Notes: generated by a model not told the origin, from the letters alone. Shown: positions 1 through 8,358, counted from the stretch's first letter. The stretch: DNA of 64,000 nucleotides from an uncultured Dehalococcoidia bacterium (GCA_951812285.1 OX638292.1:2131001-2195000); one strand, 5' to 3'. Translations and numbers: made by a program.

Positions 1-1001
1 GGAATTGGTCCTCCTGCGCCGTGGTGGCTCGGGAATGGAGCTACCTGGACCCCGTACGCAGCCTCTGCGACCGTGAAGGCATTCCGGTGCAGATGGCCAA
101 CGAGGATTTCTCCGGTTTCTGGCACCTGCGGGAGACCCGCGCACTCATCCAGTGGCTACGGGCACGGAAGTCCAGGCTGGTGACGAGTGCGGACCTGAGC
201 GCCTGGCTTGCGGGCCAGCCATCCAATGATTGGATCGACCTGCTGGGGGAGGCCATTGGCGAATACGAGTTGGAGACGGGCGGCCTTGAGACTGCGGAGG
301 ACCACTTCGTTGAATGGCTGGCCGAGTGGGGCCGGGACTACCGCCGGCGCCAGCGGGGACTGCTCCTGCTCACCGCCCACCGGGCCAAGGGGCTGGAGTT
401 CGACCACGTCATCGTGCTGGATGGGGGATGGGACAGACCCGGGCGGGGGGAGGACGCGGACGCCCCGCGGCGGTTGTACTACGTTGCCATGACACGGGCG
501 CGGAAGACCCTTGCTCTCGCTCGCCTCGCCGGGAAGAACCCGATGCTAGACGCGCTAGAATCCGTACCCTCGACGCTGCACCGCGAGGAAGCCATGGCGT
601 TTCCGGAGGCGTCGCCGGAGTTGGACCGCCGCTATCGCCGGCTCAGCCTGCGCGACGTATTCCTGGGCTTCGCCGGATTCCGTCGGCCGGACCATCCCGT
701 CCATGCCGCCATTGCCGCCCTCTCGCCGGGGGATGTCCTTGCGGTGCGCCCAGGGTCGCCGCGATGGGAGCTGGTGGACTCCCACGGATTGGTGGTGGGC
801 CAGATCGCCGGTGGCTTCGAGGGAATCGCCGGAATGCGGTGCGCGTTTGCGACTGTCATGGCCATCGCCTCGTGGGACCAGGAACGTTCCCAACCGGACT
901 ATCGGCAGAGGCTGCAGTGCGAGGCATGGGAGGTCGTTGTGCCGGAGTTGGTGTTTAAACCGGCTTTGGAGTCTCCCAGACGAAATGAAGCCGATTCCTG
1001 A
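1..1001 (+). CDS. UvrD/Rep-type DNA helicase, C-terminal part (5' truncated by window)
   Basis: The reading frame is open from base 3, so the gene begins before the window and the GTG at 21 is only an internal codon. The visible part is the second RecA-like half of a superfamily 1A helicase. Motif V is seen as TAHRAKGLEF followed by DHVIVLDGGW (about codons 125-145), and motif VI as YYVAMTRARKTL. These bind ATP at the domain interface and couple hydrolysis to 3'-5' unwinding. About 130 residues follow motif VI and resemble no nuclease domain I recognise. The gene converges on the Argonaute operon's last gene with an 80-base gap, so it is a neighbour but not a co-transcribed partner. Confidence 0.85.
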   Translation, partial: NWSSCAVVAREWSYLDPVRSLCDREGIPVQMANEDFSGFWHLRETRALIQWLRARKSRLVTSADLSAWLAGQPSNDWIDLLGEAIGEYELETGGLETAEDHFVEWLAEWGRDYRRRQRGLLLLTAHRAKGLEFDHVIVLDGGWDRPGRGEDADAPRRLYYVAMTRARKTLALARLAGKNPMLDALESVPSTLHREEAMAFPEASPELDRRYRRLSLRDVFLGFAGFRRPDHPVHAAIAALSPGDVLAVRPGSPRWELVDSHGLVVGQIAGGFEGIAGMRCAFATVMAIASWDQERSQPDYRQRLQCEAWEVVVPELVFKPALESPRRNEADS

Positions 1002-1081
1002 CTGGCCCAGCATGTAGGTGGCGACGTGCTTTGACTCGGCGCGCCTCCAAAGGTTGGGTCCCGCCAGCCTGCTGTGGCGGA

Positions 1082-2053
1082 CTAAACAACCTCACTTAAT
1101 CGTTGGTGGAGCGCCGCCACCCCGAAGCGCTTCTGTATATGTTGTTGCCCAGCGAAGCACCGATGCAAATGTGGACAATGGTTGCGGCAAAGACCGCTTG
1201 GCGTAGGTACCGCCCGGTCCGCAGTGTCGGCTGCGTCAATTTCGTGCATCTCCTGAAGGGTGTCAACGATACGGTCACGCTCCGACACGAGCGCTTTCAG
1301 CGTCACCGCTGCGCTAACTGTGAACTCTGTGTCAGCACCGAATTGAAGATTGACGGTCTCCACGTCGATCGAAGTGTCGTCCAGTGCTAGCGATCTGTCC
1401 TTTACGAACCAGTCGCATTTTGGCGACATGATCTCTGACATTGCCCACCATGAACGAACGATTATTCCGGTGTCGAATCGAGGGTAGACCACGGACCCGC
1501 GCGCTTTATAGTCCCGAACCAACACGCGGTGGGTTCCGTCATCAGACGACCTTATTCCCACGATGTCTGGACGGGTTCGTGACCTGAACCCGGGCTTGAG
1601 TTCTACGCCAGCAACTTCCGATTCGTGATACAGCGGGGCTTCCGCCCAAACCAGCAACTGACCACTATCAGGGTCAATGCTCCAGTCCTTCATCCCATCT
1701 CGCATCAAGAGGGCAGCCCGGTGAAGACCGTTGGAAGCAGACGACAGTCGTCTGGCCACTGGGTCATCGAATCGGCTCATGTTCTGCTCTTGAAGGTGCC
1801 TATCTAGCAGTTGGTTAAGTCGCTTGATGGCGGTCTCATCGTCAATCGAATGACCAGCTACATGCAGCGCTTCTAGTTGCCCATGGTAGTCCATCAATGC
1901 GTCATGAGTGGCTCGGCTCACTGACGCAGCCGTGTCGTCCGTCGGAGTAACTCCTGAGCCGTCGGCGTGATTGTCAAACCAAAAGCGAGTCTCACAGTTG
2001 CCGAAGGTATCGACCGCGGACGGTGAATAACTAATGTAATCTGTGCTGGCCAT
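1082..2053 (-). CDS. PD-(D/E)XK nuclease with AddB/Cas4-type Fe-S cluster
   Basis: A 323-residue protein with the layout of the RecB/AddB/Cas4 nuclease group. An early SPSAVDTFGNC segment supplies Cys20. A core RPDIVG (Asp163) is followed by VLVRDYKARG (Asp181-x-Lys183), the metal-binding acidic and lysine residues. A C-terminal CRNHCPHLHRC motif gives Cys289, Cys293 and Cys299. Four cysteines split this way normally hold a 4Fe-4S cluster that staples the nuclease fold. It is last in the leftward Argonaute operon, 40 bases after the metallopeptidase-like gene. Inference: it trims or degrades DNA selected by Argonaute, or prepares guide DNA. The catalytic D-x-K makes it probably active. Confidence 0.75.
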   Translation of the reverse strand: MASTDYISYSPSAVDTFGNCETRFWFDNHADGSGVTPTDDTAASVSRATHDALMDYHGQLEALHVAGHSIDDETAIKRLNQLLDRHLQEQNMSRFDDPVARRLSSASNGLHRAALLMRDGMKDWSIDPDSGQLLVWAEAPLYHESEVAGVELKPGFRSRTRPDIVGIRSSDDGTHRVLVRDYKARGSVVYPRFDTGIIVRSWWAMSEIMSPKCDWFVKDRSLALDDTSIDVETVNLQFGADTEFTVSAAVTLKALVSERDRIVDTLQEMHEIDAADTADRAVPTPSGLCRNHCPHLHRCFAGQQHIQKRFGVAALHQRLSEVV

Positions 2054-2093
2054 ACGACTTCTCCTTGCTTGCAGTTCCTGAATGCCGCAAACT

Positions 2094-3242
2094 CTAAGTT
2101 GGAACGGCCTGATCCTTCAGGTTCGTAACGGCGCCACGCTCCCAGGCATGGTATTCATTGGGAACGGACCAGAACCTCTCCCAAGCAGCATTCAGTAGGT
2201 CGTGAACCTTCCCCGTAGTTTGAAGGGTGACGATCCGGCAATTGATACGTCTTACGCCTTCTAGCGCATGAATTGCTGCTCTCTCCAGTAGTTCCAATGG
2301 ACACGCCCGCCGAAATATCTGACCCTGAGTCGCGCCTGTCGCATTGAGAAGGGCCTGCCATTTCTGTCGGACGGCGGCGGCATCGTCCGTGAATCCAATC
2401 AAATCGAGACCAATCAGCATAGCCTCCATTCTTGCGTGATCTGGTGGGTGCGATAACGGTCCCAAGAGTTGCACTTCATAAGGGTCGGCGTCGTACATTG
2501 CAGCCAAATGAAAGTGGGCCCAAGCATATGCCGGGCCCAGGGTATAGATGGCGAAGAGGTCGCAGAAAATCTCATTTGCCCACCCCATCGTCCAGGCATA
2601 TTCGAGGATGTCAATAATATCTCCGAAATACCGCCGTGGGCCCGTAGACCGTAGGTTTGTTCTTCGTTCTTCAGCGAAGTGAACCAAAGCGGCTCCGAGG
2701 AATCTAGAGTACTCAAGCTGATAGGGCTCGATGGCCGGGTTATTGACCTCAGTGATAAGGGGGTGCGCGATCTCGTGATATAGGTCTGGAAGGTGCAGCA
2801 GGAAGTCTGATTCTGCCAGAGGAACCTCTAGTAGACGGAAGGCGGGACTGATAGAAAAGTATGCACGAGAGAGACAAGTGACCGTGGGTGGTGCCAACGG
2901 ACACCTTATCTCCCTGTGAATATCCGCCACGATCCTGCTCAAGGCAGCGTCGTCTGCGTGCGACCTAGTCAACGCTGCGACTGCAGTAGTTTCCAAATTC
3001 GTAAGATCGGCGCGCAACCTCCGAAAGAGCCGGATTCGTTCTGCTAAGAGGTCTTGACGCAGAATGACTGAGTCCGTTAGGAGATATCCCAAATCGTCTA
3101 TAAGACCATCGATGTACTTGTCACAAATCTGACGCAGCGCTACAAACTCATTGATCTGGGAAGAGTAAGAGATTTTCGCTTTCAAGATCCGCGCGCGCTC
3201 CTGCGCCTGGCATATCGCGGCATCGATGTACCCCTCAATCAT
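2094..3242 (-). CDS. Argonaute-associated gluzincin-like metallopeptidase homologue
   Basis: Start ATG at 3242 is chosen because it overlaps the upstream stop (ATGA), giving 382 residues; the reading frame is open further upstream. The segment DLYHEIAHPL carries HEIAH at about residues 156-160, a zinc-binding HExxH. About 63 residues later comes NEIFCD (Glu224, Asp228), which matches the NExxxD third-ligand helix of gluzincins such as thermolysin. The first 130 residues are helical and charged. No signal peptide or membrane segment is seen, so it should be cytoplasmic. It is translationally coupled behind the 119-aa gene and Argonaute. I do not recognise a named family. A protease activated on target recognition is one possibility, a structural zinc protein another. 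Confidence 0.6.
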   Translation of the reverse strand: MIEGYIDAAICQAQERARILKAKISYSSQINEFVALRQICDKYIDGLIDDLGYLLTDSVILRQDLLAERIRLFRRLRADLTNLETTAVAALTRSHADDAALSRIVADIHREIRCPLAPPTVTCLSRAYFSISPAFRLLEVPLAESDFLLHLPDLYHEIAHPLITEVNNPAIEPYQLEYSRFLGAALVHFAEERRTNLRSTGPRRYFGDIIDILEYAWTMGWANEIFCDLFAIYTLGPAYAWAHFHLAAMYDADPYEVQLLGPLSHPPDHARMEAMLIGLDLIGFTDDAAAVRQKWQALLNATGATQGQIFRRACPLELLERAAIHALEGVRRINCRIVTLQTTGKVHDLLNAAWERFWSVPNEYHAWERGAVTNLKDQAVPT

Positions 3243-3598
3243 CGTTTGCCTCTGAACCCGGCAAGAGCTGCCGAGCATTCTTTGTCTAATTCAAGCGCGA
3301 TGTGTTCAAGTTGAGCGAGTTCGGACGAGTTGGGCGGACCGCCTTCAAGAACCGTGGCGAGCATATCGCAGAGTACGAGGCTCTGGAGGCGTCGACCCAA
3401 CACGATCCTTAGCATCAACGCAGCGTGATCCACCGACTGGTTCGCCGTCGCCTTGCGCAGCAAGTCCGCGATTTGCCGCCTCGCCTCATCAGCTATCGTG
3501 TTTTGAGGATTTCGAAGGGCAATCAGAGCACGGTCCAAGGTGTCCGCGTAGGAACGCAACTGTTGGTAGATGCTGCCGTTCAGCGCTACGTCACTCAA
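3239..3598 (-). CDS. Small helical protein between Argonaute and metallopeptidase
   Basis: An uncharacterised 119-residue protein whose start overlaps the end of the Argonaute gene by 8 bases and whose stop overlaps the next start. Such tight coupling implies matched amounts of product. The sequence is rich in Ala, Leu, Arg and Glu, has no signal peptide or membrane segment, and reads as a bundle of amphipathic helices (for example the DEARRQIADLLRKAT stretch). It shows no catalytic motif. Position suggests a partner or adaptor linking Argonaute to the downstream enzymes, but that is inference from gene order only. Confidence 0.7.
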   Translation of the reverse strand: MSDVALNGSIYQQLRSYADTLDRALIALRNPQNTIADEARRQIADLLRKATANQSVDHAALMLRIVLGRRLQSLVLCDMLATVLEGGPPNSSELAQLEHIALELDKECSAALAGFRGKR

Positions 3599-5993
3599 TT
3601 CGGCCCTCCTCGGCGGATTCGGAGTTCTCTGACTCGTCGTGGTCTACATTGTCGCCAAAGGCAAGCGCATCCTGGTCGTAGCTTCCGGCGTGCTCAGCTA
3701 GACGGATGTCTGTGAGTCTGAGCGAGAATGGAAGCCGCGAACACCCCTCGGGTTGAGTGAGCGCTAGACACGTCTGTGCATAGACGTCTTCCAAGACTAG
3801 ACCGAAGGGCATGGTGCCCTCAACGTACCTCACGTTTAGTGGCTGGGCCGTCCCTTGACGAAGATACTCGCGTCCCGTGGAACAAATGTAACCAGACTTA
3901 CTATTCAGCACGTGGTATTGGCCAAGGCCTGGATTCTCAACCCGAATTCTGCCTCCCTGTTGCGTTTCTACTTCAAATAGACGAAATGAGACAGCTGATG
4001 TCTTATGTATTTCGACAAAGGACGCCGACGTTCCTGTCATCAGTCCTTCTTTGTGCAACGCAACAAGCGCATCCTTCACGCCGTTTATCTCAGACTTGAA
4101 CCACTGGCCATCTCGAAGCAGCACAATGTTCTCAACCCTATCCATCCCTAAAGAGGCCTCTTGCCTCAAGATGTCGAACAACACTCTTCTTACATGGGCT
4201 TGAGCTAGTTTTTCTTTGTCCCTAGAGTAGGATACCTCTGTTCGGATAGATGGCCCTGATTTCCCAAGGAGAGTGAAGCAGGCCGTATTGTTCTGTACAT
4301 CCAAGGCTATAGTAAGATCCGCGTTAAGCGGAGTAGATAGCACGAAGGGCCATCTTTCATTCGTAAGAAGGACTTTGTTGATAGCGACATTGCGTAGGTA
4401 GCCGGCGAGCCGACTCCTCTTCTCAGGTATTGCCATATATGCAGGCCCATTGCTGGCCTGCTGGTGAAGACGATAAGACTCACCCGCCACTCTCGTATGA
4501 ATTACTGACACGAAAAGCTCCTGTTCCCGAAGCTTGGTCATCAACATGGCCGCGAGTTGGTCGTGTTCGCCTCTACCTCGGTCGAGTTCATGAATCATGA
4601 CGATGCCGTATCCGGGATCCAGCCCGGCAGATTCAACGGCTCCGAGGACAGCACTCGCCTGGGCGGCAAATGTTCTCTCCACACGATCCTCATAGTCGAT
4701 GATGGTCGGGGCATAGGGCACTTCTTGATCGTAAAGCGTGTTTACCTCAGCTCTCAGATCGCCGACAAAGGCCGGACCGTAGCTCTCTGCCACCGACCTC
4801 GGCATCACGAGGTACTGCCGATCGAGTGGCTTTCGAGAATAAGGTCCAATCTTGGGGTCACGAAGCGCTCCCAGCCGTTCTTTGCCTAGATCCTTGAGAC
4901 TAACATTGGAAGATCCCCTAGTCCCCCGCACAGAAAGGACGACCCGGTGGCCGAACTCTATGTCCGGCGGCAGAAGTGCCCTTTTCGGAACAGTAAGAGC
5001 ATTTGATGAAACGCGAACGATTGGATTCGCGCTATCAGTCCTGCCCAAGGAACTACTGACGAAGGCATTGATCAGAGAACGACGCAGGTGTGGCGGGAGA
5101 ATAGTGTCGCGGTGAATGCGCCTTACCCGAGAGTCAGCCGTTCCGAACACTGGATAGCAGAGGGCGGCAGCCGCATGCCTTGTTTCGCCATCATTTGTCA
5201 AGTATCCAACAGCCGGGCTCTCAGGTGGCAGTCCTGCTACGTCTTTCGGAAACGGCTTGGGAGCATTGCTCATTATGAAATCGAAAAGCGATGTTGCTCC
5301 CTGATCATCGAGTTTCAGCAGTTGTTCGCGAACAGTGAGGCCTGAATAGATAGTTGGCCGTATTTCGTACCATGCAAGACCATAGTGATACACACAGCGC
5401 GACCCTTTAAGATTTGCAAATGCATTCTGGGAAAGTACGACAGGAAGAGGACTATGTGACACGTATTTGTGCGTGACATCAACACAGACGCCAAAGCCGG
5501 ACGTTTCGCTGTAAACTACGCGCACGGAGTAGCCTCTGTAGACATCAATGCCTTCCTTAGTTAGGATCGGCTCCCTCTCGAACTGTGGATACCCGCTAGA
5601 GGGCTGCCAATACCGGCGATCGTGATAGAAAAACCCATTGATTATGAATTGAAGAAACCTCATACAGATTTGTTCGGTGTCCGGCGAAGGATCCACATAA
5701 TCTAGAGTGGTAATTTCGGAAGTCGGTTCGAAGTACGCGGTTGTGTTGGACACTTGAAACGGTGAAGGAGGTTCATCGGCATCTACAGAGACGATGAGGT
5801 ACAACTCGCCCCTGTCTTCAGTCACCGCAACCGGACTCCTGAGACGCTGGCTAATATCGCGGATGAGAACTTGAACGTTGCGATCGTAGTCTACCTGACC
5901 ACTAGTGAGCCCCTTGATCCGGTAAGAACGGTACTTGCTCTCAAGGCCGGCCAAGTTCAGGATTGGAAATACGTTGGTTTCTATCTTGCCCAT
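3591..5993 (-). CDS. Prokaryotic Argonaute, long form with intact DEDD catalytic tetrad
   Basis: 800 residues, normal for a long prokaryotic Argonaute (N, L1, PAZ, L2, MID, PIWI). Residues 150-185 (VYRGYSVRVV, then GVCVDVTHKYVSHSPL) look like the PAZ region. Residues about 460-500 resemble MID. PIWI follows from about 540: IALDV gives Asp565, DKEKL gives Glu594, VLLRDGQ gives Asp628 and LTDIRLAE gives Asp762. The Glu-to-Asp spacing is 34, as I recall for Thermus thermophilus Argonaute, so the slicer tetrad appears complete. Such proteins use short nucleic-acid guides to cut matching DNA or RNA. An AGGGG ribosome site precedes the ATG. It is the first enzyme gene after the XRE regulator, 154 bases away. 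Confidence 0.85.
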   Translation of the reverse strand: MGKIETNVFPILNLAGLESKYRSYRIKGLTSGQVDYDRNVQVLIRDISQRLRSPVAVTEDRGELYLIVSVDADEPPSPFQVSNTTAYFEPTSEITTLDYVDPSPDTEQICMRFLQFIINGFFYHDRRYWQPSSGYPQFEREPILTKEGIDVYRGYSVRVVYSETSGFGVCVDVTHKYVSHSPLPVVLSQNAFANLKGSRCVYHYGLAWYEIRPTIYSGLTVREQLLKLDDQGATSLFDFIMSNAPKPFPKDVAGLPPESPAVGYLTNDGETRHAAAALCYPVFGTADSRVRRIHRDTILPPHLRRSLINAFVSSSLGRTDSANPIVRVSSNALTVPKRALLPPDIEFGHRVVLSVRGTRGSSNVSLKDLGKERLGALRDPKIGPYSRKPLDRQYLVMPRSVAESYGPAFVGDLRAEVNTLYDQEVPYAPTIIDYEDRVERTFAAQASAVLGAVESAGLDPGYGIVMIHELDRGRGEHDQLAAMLMTKLREQELFVSVIHTRVAGESYRLHQQASNGPAYMAIPEKRSRLAGYLRNVAINKVLLTNERWPFVLSTPLNADLTIALDVQNNTACFTLLGKSGPSIRTEVSYSRDKEKLAQAHVRRVLFDILRQEASLGMDRVENIVLLRDGQWFKSEINGVKDALVALHKEGLMTGTSASFVEIHKTSAVSFRLFEVETQQGGRIRVENPGLGQYHVLNSKSGYICSTGREYLRQGTAQPLNVRYVEGTMPFGLVLEDVYAQTCLALTQPEGCSRLPFSLRLTDIRLAEHAGSYDQDALAFGDNVDHDESENSESAEEGRIE

Positions 5994-6147
5994 ATCTCAT
6001 CCCCTAAATAGGCTGATTCCCGCATGACTCGCCAGTGTGGACGATCCACAAAAGATCCGTGTATCCCCGACCTTTTGCTTCAACACACTGCTTCTAAGAG
6101 TGGCAGACGATTCTGTGAGTCAGAGAAGCCGGCTTCGTCATTCATTC

Positions 6148-6519
6148 CTATGCCCCGCGCCGTCCCTTCCTGGCACGTGAGCGGAGGAAAGAAAGGTAGT
6201 CAAGCAACTCGGTTTCCTCTGCTGGCGTGATTTTGCCGAAACGACGGAAAACTACTGATGCGGATCGTGCCTCGGTCGTTTCTGGAGAGGGCGAGGGATA
6301 CCCAGCTAGTTCCATGAGAGAATCGTACGGAACACCGTAGAGCTCGGCGAGTTTGTAAAGTTTGACCGGTGACGGTTGTTTGACCTTCCCCGATTCCATT
6401 TGGCTGACAAAGGCGTTGGAGATGCCTGACCTACCTTCCACTTGCCTAAGGGAAAGTGCCTTGGCCTCGCGCATGGCCCTGAGGTATTTGCCTAGTTTCA
6501 GTTGATTTTCATTCTCCAT
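6148..6519 (-). CDS. XRE-family transcriptional regulator of the Argonaute operon
   Basis: 123 residues with an N-terminal Cro/CI helix-turn-helix (LRQVEGRSGISNAFVSQMES region, about residues 22-42) and a short C-terminal helical tail. The frame is open upstream, but the ATG at 6519 is chosen because a good promoter ends six bases before it; an upstream ATG would lie inside the -35/operator region. It reads in the same direction as Argonaute, 154 bases ahead, so it likely controls itself and perhaps the whole cluster. Chromosomal relatives often repress until a signal relieves them. Confidence 0.85.
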   Translation of the reverse strand: MENENQLKLGKYLRAMREAKALSLRQVEGRSGISNAFVSQMESGKVKQPSPVKLYKLAELYGVPYDSLMELAGYPSPSPETTEARSASVVFRRFGKITPAEETELLDYLSFLRSRARKGRRGA

Positions 6520-6559
6520 GTGCTCACAATAGCAAAGGATGCTTGACATGTCAAGCATC
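6520..6559 (-). promoter_or_regulatory. Promoter with perfect 22-bp operator for the XRE gene
   Basis: A perfect 22-base inverted repeat (arms GATGCTTGACA and TGTCAAGCATC) occupies 6538-6559. Read leftward, the same bases supply a consensus -35 TTGACA (6554-6549), a 17-base spacer and a -10 TATTGT (6531-6526). The start codon follows after only six bases, so the message is probably leaderless. A regulator bound to the palindrome would cover the -35 box, the arrangement expected of autorepression. Confidence 0.75.
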
Positions 6560-6836
6560 AAAAGGACAATTGGAATTCACCCTCCGGTGCCTTCACGTCC
6601 TCCCGAAACGGGAGGGCTGGCCGGGGCCCTCGTCAAGGTGCTAAAGACGTGGTTTTGGGCGCTCCGCTGGGAGTGACCTACGCCCTTCATTCGCTTCACC
6701 GTCTCGGCAGTTGCCCACCCAAGTGCGAAAACGCCGTTTCAAACGGTCGCTTCAGAGGGCAGATGGCCGCTGCTAGTGCGTGCGGCCACCTGCCCAGTCT
6801 CTCCCTACCAGACCTTGAATGGCCAAGGCCTGGCCC

Positions 6837-7334
6837 CTAGAACAGCCGCAGCGCCCCGGGTTGCTGTTGCTCCGCCCCTTTCGCGGCGGCCCCGGCCTGC
6901 GCGGGCGCCTGCCCCCTCCGCGTCTGACGCCTGGCAGGGGGAGCGGGTTTCTCGTGGGCCGGATAATTGGGCGCCTCCTCCCACTTGGCTCTTGCCCGTT
7001 CCACCACCGCTAGGGCCTCCTGCGTCAGCCCGGAGAGGTCCGGGTCGTCGAATGACTCGATGTGCGGGTCCGAGGAAGGCTGCTGCACCCCGATGGTGGC
7101 CCTGCCTCCCTTGACGGACAAGACGATCTTCAGGTCATCGGAAGAGCCGGTCTCGTCTCCGAGGGCCTGCTCCCTGGCGTCATCGGAACCCTGCCGTTCC
7201 TGTGCGGACTCCTCGTCGGCGTCCCGCTCATCGGCAACCGCGGCTTCCGTGCCGTCCGCCGCATCGCCGAAGAGACTCTCGTCTATGCTCGGTGAATCCG
7301 AGGGGGTTGCTTCCGTTCCGTCCTCGTCAGGCAT
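6837..7334 (-). CDS. Element core protein, second copy of the 18.9-kb gene
   Basis: A 165-residue uncharacterised protein that is clearly a relative of the 174-aa protein at 18,870-19,394. Both have an acidic N-terminal half, a shared core (DLKIVLSVKGGRA here, ELKVVVSVRGERA there), a DPHIE(S/A)FD motif and the same LRLF C-terminus. A GGAAAGGAG ribosome site precedes the ATG, and the frame is open throughout, so it may still be expressed. It lies directly after a broken DUF2958 gene, the same order as the intact pair at 19 kb. Function unknown; the acidic N-terminus and conserved end suggest an interaction protein. Confidence 0.7.
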   Translation of the reverse strand: MPDEDGTEATPSDSPSIDESLFGDAADGTEAAVADERDADEESAQERQGSDDAREQALGDETGSSDDLKIVLSVKGGRATIGVQQPSSDPHIESFDDPDLSGLTQEALAVVERARAKWEEAPNYPAHEKPAPPARRQTRRGQAPAQAGAAAKGAEQQQPGALRLF

Positions 7335-7383
7335 GGTCGCTCCTTTCCTTGCTGCTTCTCTGGCTGCGCTCTGCCGCGGGTCC

Positions 7384-7590
7384 CTACCGCGCCTGGCGCC
7401 TAATCTCGCCGAGGGTCTGCGGCGCCCAGTACAGGTCGCGCTCCACGGCGGGAACGCCGCCGAAAACGGTGACCTCCGCCAGCTCGGTGAGGTCGAAGTA
7501 GCCCAGCTCGGTCTCGAACCCCTCGACGAGGCCGAAGCAGAGACCGGTCTCGGCCTCCCACTCGGTGATGTACCAGCGCCAGCCGGTGTG
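7384..7590 (-). pseudogene. Truncated DUF2958 gene, 3' remnant
   Basis: The last 67 codons of a DUF2958 protein survive, from TGWRWYITEW to IRRQAR. By eye 59 of 67 residues match the intact protein at 19,449-19,832. Upstream of codon Thr-Gly-Trp the match stops abruptly at about 7,590 and is replaced by a group II intron tail. The longer open frame running to 7866 is therefore a chance read-through of intron and transposase DNA, not the native N-terminus. DUF2958 is a small domain typical of plasmids and conjugative elements, with no known activity. Confidence 0.8.
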
Positions 7591-7686
7591 TAAGGTAGGC
7601 CGCCGACGAGTTACCCCGGTTGCCCGAAGCACTCTTCCGTCGGCCCCCTTCCGAACCGGACGTGCGGCTTTCTCCGCATCCGGCGC
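7591..7686 (-). ncRNA. 3' remnant of a group II intron (domains V and VI)
   Basis: On the minus strand 7686-7653 is exactly 34 bases and folds as domain V: an outer stem of CCGGA with UCCGG, a two-base CG bulge, an inner stem UGCGG with CCGCA, and a GAAA-type loop. The first bases read GCGCC, giving a CGC rather than AGC catalytic triad, as in IIC introns. It is followed by a domain VI-like hairpin in which GCCGACG pairs with CGTCGGC at 7602-7645. The intron's 5' part and maturase are missing; a transposase fragment abuts it. The 3' side joins the DUF2958 remnant at about 7590. Confidence 0.65.
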
Positions 7687-8358
7687 AGGGAGGGGCTGGT
7701 GAAGAGGCCTGAGATGCGGCTGGCTGCGGGCAAGGAATACCATCGGAAGACCACCGGCCCCCACCAGATGTGGGCCACCGACGCCTCCTACTTCAGGGTG
7801 GTCGGCTGGGGCTACTACTACCTGGTCACCGTTATGGACGACTACTCCCGATTCATCCTGGCCCACAAGCTTCAGAGGGACATGACATCCGACTCCTTCA
7901 TCGAGGTTGTGCAGGAGGCAGTGGACAGGACTAGCATGGATCAGGTCCCAGTAACAAACCGCACCAGGCTGCTGAGCGACAACGGACCGGGTTACGTGTC
8001 AAGGGCCTTCAGGGACTACCTGGGCATGGTGGGCATCGGGCACATACTCGCTGCTCCTTTCCACCCTCAGACCAACGGGAAGCTGGAGCGCTACCATCAG
8101 ACCCTCAAGGGGGGCGTGAACCAGTTGCCGTTTGAGCTGCCCTCAGACCTGGAGGCGGCTATCGTAGCCTTCGTCAGCTACTACAACTACCGGCGCTATC
8201 ACAAGGCCCTGGGAAACGTGACGCCGTCCGACGTGCTAAGGGGCAGGCGAGATGAGATTCTACAACGCAGGAAGGAGATACAGACTCAGACAATCGAAAG
8301 GCGAAGACAGCACAACAGGGCACTCAGGGTGCTTACCAGACCTCCATCCGACCCATGA
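7681..8358 (+). pseudogene. IS481/IS3-type transposase, 5'-truncated remnant
   Basis: About 225 codons of an rve-core (DDE) transposase. WATDASY holds the first Asp, LLSDNGPGY the second and HPQTNGKLERYHQTLK the Glu. The homologous frame can be followed upstream of the GTG at 7699 to about 7681 (RREGLVKRP). There it meets the intron domain V, so the N-terminal helix-turn-helix half is gone. The catalytic core itself is intact. No terminal inverted repeat could be identified on either side. Its insertion, or a recombination next to it, probably removed the rest of the intron and the 5' end of the DUF2958 gene. Confidence 0.8.

Noticed and set aside
2094-3242. ImmA/IrrE assignment for the HEIAH protein
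   Set aside because: ImmA proteins are shorter, usually follow an XRE gene directly, and have a close third ligand; here the partner motif NExxxD lies 63 residues away.
7591-7866. 160-codon minus-strand frame around DUF2958
   Set aside because: Only its last 67 codons are DUF2958; the rest reads through intron and transposase DNA.
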